DNA of 64,000 nt from assembly GCF_019175385.1 (NCBI RefSeq), contig NC_083338.1, positions 87,689,777 to 87,753,776 of the forward strand, in the 5' to 3' direction. Below the pieces are notes generated by a model that was not told the origin of the DNA, searched no databases, and saw only the letters and a program-made list of their open reading frames with translations. This document shows positions 61,086 to 64,000 of this stretch, piece after piece (within the stretch, counting starts at the first letter, position 1; each line of letters opens with the position of its first letter). This stretch comes from Lycium barbarum. Its lineage: Eukaryota > Streptophyta > Magnoliopsida > Solanales > Solanaceae. Made by a program: the position numbers and the translations under genes.

Positions 61086-62465
61086 ACTGGTCGAGACAGA
61101 TTTGGTGTATTAATAAGGGACCAAGTTTCATTTCATTTCATTTCCCTTTCACACCCCTTCTCTCTAAAACATCTCTGTACACTTCTCCCACAAGTGAATC
61201 AAGTGTAAGAAAGTGTAATCAAGTGTAAGAAACCCATTAAAGTTCATCCAAGGCAAGGAATCCAAGTAAAGGTGGAACTAGGGTTTTGCTCAAGTGAGGT
61301 GTTCTCACCCAAGGGTCATCCCTACACCATCTAAGGTAATATTTATGGTATTTCCATGTTGTTTAAAGTGTTTGAAAGTTGAAACACTTGGATTGTAGAA
61401 GGATATAGAAAAATGGGTCATGAATGTGGAAATAGTGCCATTGTGAGTAATAGCTTGAATTGAGTCATGATTCTTGATGTGTTGTGATATGGATATGTTA
61501 TAAATGATGTTAAGAACATGGGATAGATATTATATATGAATGAGTGTAATTGTGTGTTATGACCATAAATATGGATAATGGGAAGTGAATTGAGAGATAT
61601 GGATAATGTGGATGAATAAAGACTAGCTATCAATTTTCTAATGATAGTATAACTTTAATGAAGGTAGAAACGTGAGCATTGAAGGAGAACGTGCAAGTGA
61701 TATAATAGTTGAATGGAAAGGTATGTAAGGCTAACCTTTCTTTCATAAGGCATGGTTCTTTGGCCAAATATCTATTCTTTTATGAGCCTATGATGCTATC
61801 CAAATGATTCTATCTTCAAAAGCTACAAAGCTAAAAATTCTTGATATGTATTACGATTGTACTAAATTCCTCATATGACGACGACAATGGTAATGATGAC
61901 GACGATAATAGTGATAACCATTATGATGACGATGATAGTAGTAACAATGCTAAAGATGCCTATGAGCTTATATGTAGGTGTGCCTATGTATGGCTATTAT
62001 GAGACCCCGAGTTTATATTGCCGGGTAGAATATATAGATGTATATATATGTATATATGACGATGTGCGCGCACCACTGCAGTTGGGTACGGATAACACTG
62101 AGCCTTGGTAGGGCCAGGTATGTGTAACACTGAGCCTTGGTTGGCCAGGTATGTATGATAACCGAGCCTAGCCATGGCCGGGTACGTGAAACACCGAACC
62201 TTCGTGGTCGGGTATGCTATGTGTATGATATGGCTATGTATATGATATGGATATGTATACGATTATGGATACGAAATGTAAATGAGTACGGATATAAATA
62301 CGGATACGGATATGGATGTATGTACACAGTCACACATTAGTAATGGAAAGTCCCTATGAAAGGCAAGTAAGTGCTTATGACGATGATACTGCTATCTTCC
62401 ATAATATGCTACCTCTTATGTCGCTTTTTATGCTTCTATAATGATATTGATCATGCTTTACATAC

Positions 62466-62529
62466 TTAGTACATTCTTCGTACTAACGTCCTCGTCCTTT
62501 TGTTTGTGGACGCTGCGTCATGCCTGCAG
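62466..62529 (+). other. LTR triple stem-loop module, copy in J
   Basis: HP1 TTAGTAC/GTACTAA (paired C-G to T-A change), HP2 CGTCC/GGACG with a 6-nt loop insertion, HP3 CTGCG/TGCAG. Confidence 0.65.
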
Positions 62530-62659
62530 GTGGCCAGGGAGATAGACTTGATTCATAGCTACTGTCACGACCCAAACTAGGGCCATGACCAGTGACCGAG
62601 CTTAACCTATCTGATAACCCAACTTAGGTTACCTGTTCTCAAATATGGCATTCAATAGG

Positions 62660-62801
62660 TTTTTTTTTACTAAGTCTGAAAGCTGTAAATAGAATACCGA
62701 AGTCGACCTGTAACTCAAACATCCCAAAGTTTTTTTTTTTACAAAGTCTGAAAGCTGTAAATAGAATACCGAAGTCGACCTGTAACTCAAACATCCCAAA
62801 G
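62660..62801. repeat. Two-copy tandem duplication, about 71 bp unit
   Basis: Each unit is a T run, then ACWAAGTCTGAAAGCTG, and ends CATCCCAAAG. The two copies are nearly identical, so the duplication is recent. Confidence 0.9.
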
Positions 62802-62954
62802 CATACTTATATATATATACATAACATATGACAAGGAAAGCCAACGAGGCTACCAACACTTTTATACAACAAAATGATGGCCGACAAGGCCACACAGTAA
62901 CCACGACACCCACGATGTTCGCAGACTACTAAAAGAGTATGACCGTGCATAGGT

Positions 62955-62973
62955 GATGGGACAGGGCCCCATC
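62955..62973 (-). other. LTR stem-loop HP4 in K
   Basis: GATGGG/CCCATC: a paired C-G to T-A change relative to GACGGG/CCCGTC. Confidence 0.6.
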
Positions 62974-63096
62974 ATGCCCGCAATATATACACAGAATTAT
63001 ACCAGAACGGGAACAGTCTTCGAAGCAAGTGGAGCTGTCTGACTCTCAGCGCTGACTCCTCCTAGGTGGCTGGATTGCCGAACCGCGTCCCTGAAC

Positions 63097-63153
63097 CTGC
63101 GGGCATGAAACGCAGCCCCCGAAGAAAGGGGGTCAGTACGGAATATGTACTGA
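63097..63153 (-). other. LTR triple stem-loop module, copy in K
   Basis: HP1 TCAGTAC/GTACTGA, HP2 CCCCC/GGGGG, HP3 CTGCG/CGCAG. Confidence 0.7.
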
Positions 63154-63344
63154 ATATGTAAAGCATTACTGAATCATAAACAAGGAAAAGCGTAACAGTA
63201 AACAAGTTTAGAAGCAGCCCGGGAGTAACCTGGAACAGCATTTTGAACCGTGCCATGTGGTACCTTACACAAATCCTAGCATACACAATATAAATACAAC
63301 ATACACAAATTCTAGAATACACAATATAAATATAGTATCACAAT

Positions 63345-63592
63345 AGTCCCTTCGGACAGCCGCTTCCGGCATAGTAACATAATAGTCCCTTCGGACGGCC
63401 GCTTCCGGCATAATAACGATGGTGGCCACTTCGGGCATGCCGCTTCCGGCATAGTAATAATGATGGTGGCCCCTTCGGTCATGCCGCTTCCGGCATAATA
63501 ATAATGATGGCCCCTTCGGGCATGCCGCTTCCGGCATAATAATAATGATGGCCCCTTCGGGCATGCCGCTTCCGGCATAATAATAATGATGA
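63345..63592. repeat. Tandem GCCGCTTCCGGCAT array in K
   Basis: Six units of about 38-45 bp, each with CCCTTCGG, then GCCGCTTCCGGCATA, which forms a GCCG/CGGC mini-hairpin. Confidence 0.9.
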
Positions 63593-63667
63593 TAGAAAGT
63601 AGACATAAGTCGTAAATGAAATGAAGTAGTAAAACTCCGCACCCCCTTCGGAGTGGTTTTGAAAATA

Positions 63668-63807
63668 GCGCACTCAGACATAAGCTGGGGCCATAGCACA
63701 CTCAGGCATAAGCTGAGGCTATAGCACACTCAGGCATAAGCTGTGGCCATAGCACACTCAGGCATAAGCTGAGGCCATAGCACACTCAGGCATAAGCTGA
63801 GGCCATA
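63668..63807. repeat. Tandem 28-bp array in K
   Basis: Five units of GCACACTCAGGCATAAGCTG plus GGCCATA. Confidence 0.9.
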
Positions 63808-64000
63808 TATTATATAGCACACTTAGTCACGTTATGAAATCATCAAGTAGCTTAGGCTTCGAAATCTCGCACCCCCTTCGGAGTGGTTTTAAAAATCAAC
63901 TTTATGTTTCCTTTAGTACAAAGCTAATTTTTCTCGAAACCATTAGTAAACCATAAACACGTTTCAAGTCAATCCGAGTAAGCATAAGAATGTTATGGAC

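Larger units (their letters stand above)
60600..62562 (+). mobile_element. LTR J, cut by K
   Basis: Begins TGTTACTCCTCG, related to S1 and the R1 LTR. It has a palindrome cluster at 60930-61085 and is broken by K at 62563. The left flank TCGGT (60595-60599) is the candidate duplication; the right end lies outside the window. Confidence 0.7.
62563..64000 (-). mobile_element. LTR K, partial at window end
   Basis: Begins TGTCACGACCC at 62563 inside J, left flank GCTAC; runs past the window. Open frames at 63062-63729 come from its tandem arrays. The last 50 bp (63952-64000) match the C LTR at 2724-2772 and 9054-9101. Confidence 0.8.

Noticed and set aside
63265..63729. 154- and 129-codon frames with repeated AGSGMPEG-like units
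   Set aside because: Produced by the tandem array in LTR K; several frames are open at once, as expected for short repeats.
63345..63807. CRISPR-like regular repeats
   Set aside because: Units are contiguous or nearly so, no unique spacers, and the setting is a plant LTR.

Overview
This 64 kb window is plant intergenic heterochromatin made almost entirely of nested long terminal repeat (LTR) retrotransposons. I found no host protein gene, rRNA gene or tRNA gene. All coding remnants belong to Ty3/gypsy elements. The Gag region, the primer-binding site for initiator tRNA-Met, the single gag-pol frame and the chromodomain-like integrase tail best fit the chromovirus Tekay/Del lineage. The LTRs are long (about 2.2-3.6 kb) and carry TGTCACGACCC/GGGTCGTGACA ends. 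That style, from general knowledge, suggests a dicot, probably Solanaceae; this is inference.

Layout. (1) 1-17142: an old LTR-like repeat (1-531 and 15974-17142) is split by solo LTR E (532-15968). E is itself split by the complete minus-strand element C (1682-10918) and by solo LTR F (11318-14918). (2) 17143-60189: a family-B element complex. A leftover B-type 3' UTR (17143-17237 and 22017-22068) is interrupted by element A (LTR, gag, start of protease, then truncated). It is followed by B1, the 5' LTR of element B, which is split by the complete minus-strand element R1 (22347-35252). R1 has solo LTR S1 inside its gag. Then come the B gag-pol (37374-42128, one frame with 12 stops) and B2, the 3' LTR of B. 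B2 is split by the complete plus-strand element D (44229-59796). D carries solo LTR H in its 5' LTR and solo LTR I in its gag. A 324 bp insertion lies six bases from the end of B2. (3) 60190-64000: an LTR fragment (L) split by LTR J, which is split by LTR K running off the window.

Eight of these insertions have perfect 5-bp target-site duplications, which fix the nesting order. Polyprotein parts seen in order are Gag with a CCHC knuckle, protease, reverse transcriptase (FIDD), RNase H, integrase (HHCC, DDE) and chromodomain-like tail. No element is intact, so any movement would need proteins from elsewhere.

The main unexplained signal is in non-coding LTR DNA. Seventeen LTR copies of quite different sequence share a row of three short stem-loops about 60 nt long. 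Many copies also have a fourth stem-loop downstream. Stem bases change in compensating pairs between copies. A second stem-loop lies just before the polypurine tract in four elements, and each LTR family has its own palindrome cluster just upstream of the presumed TATA box. These look like conserved RNA or DNA control modules and deserve testing.
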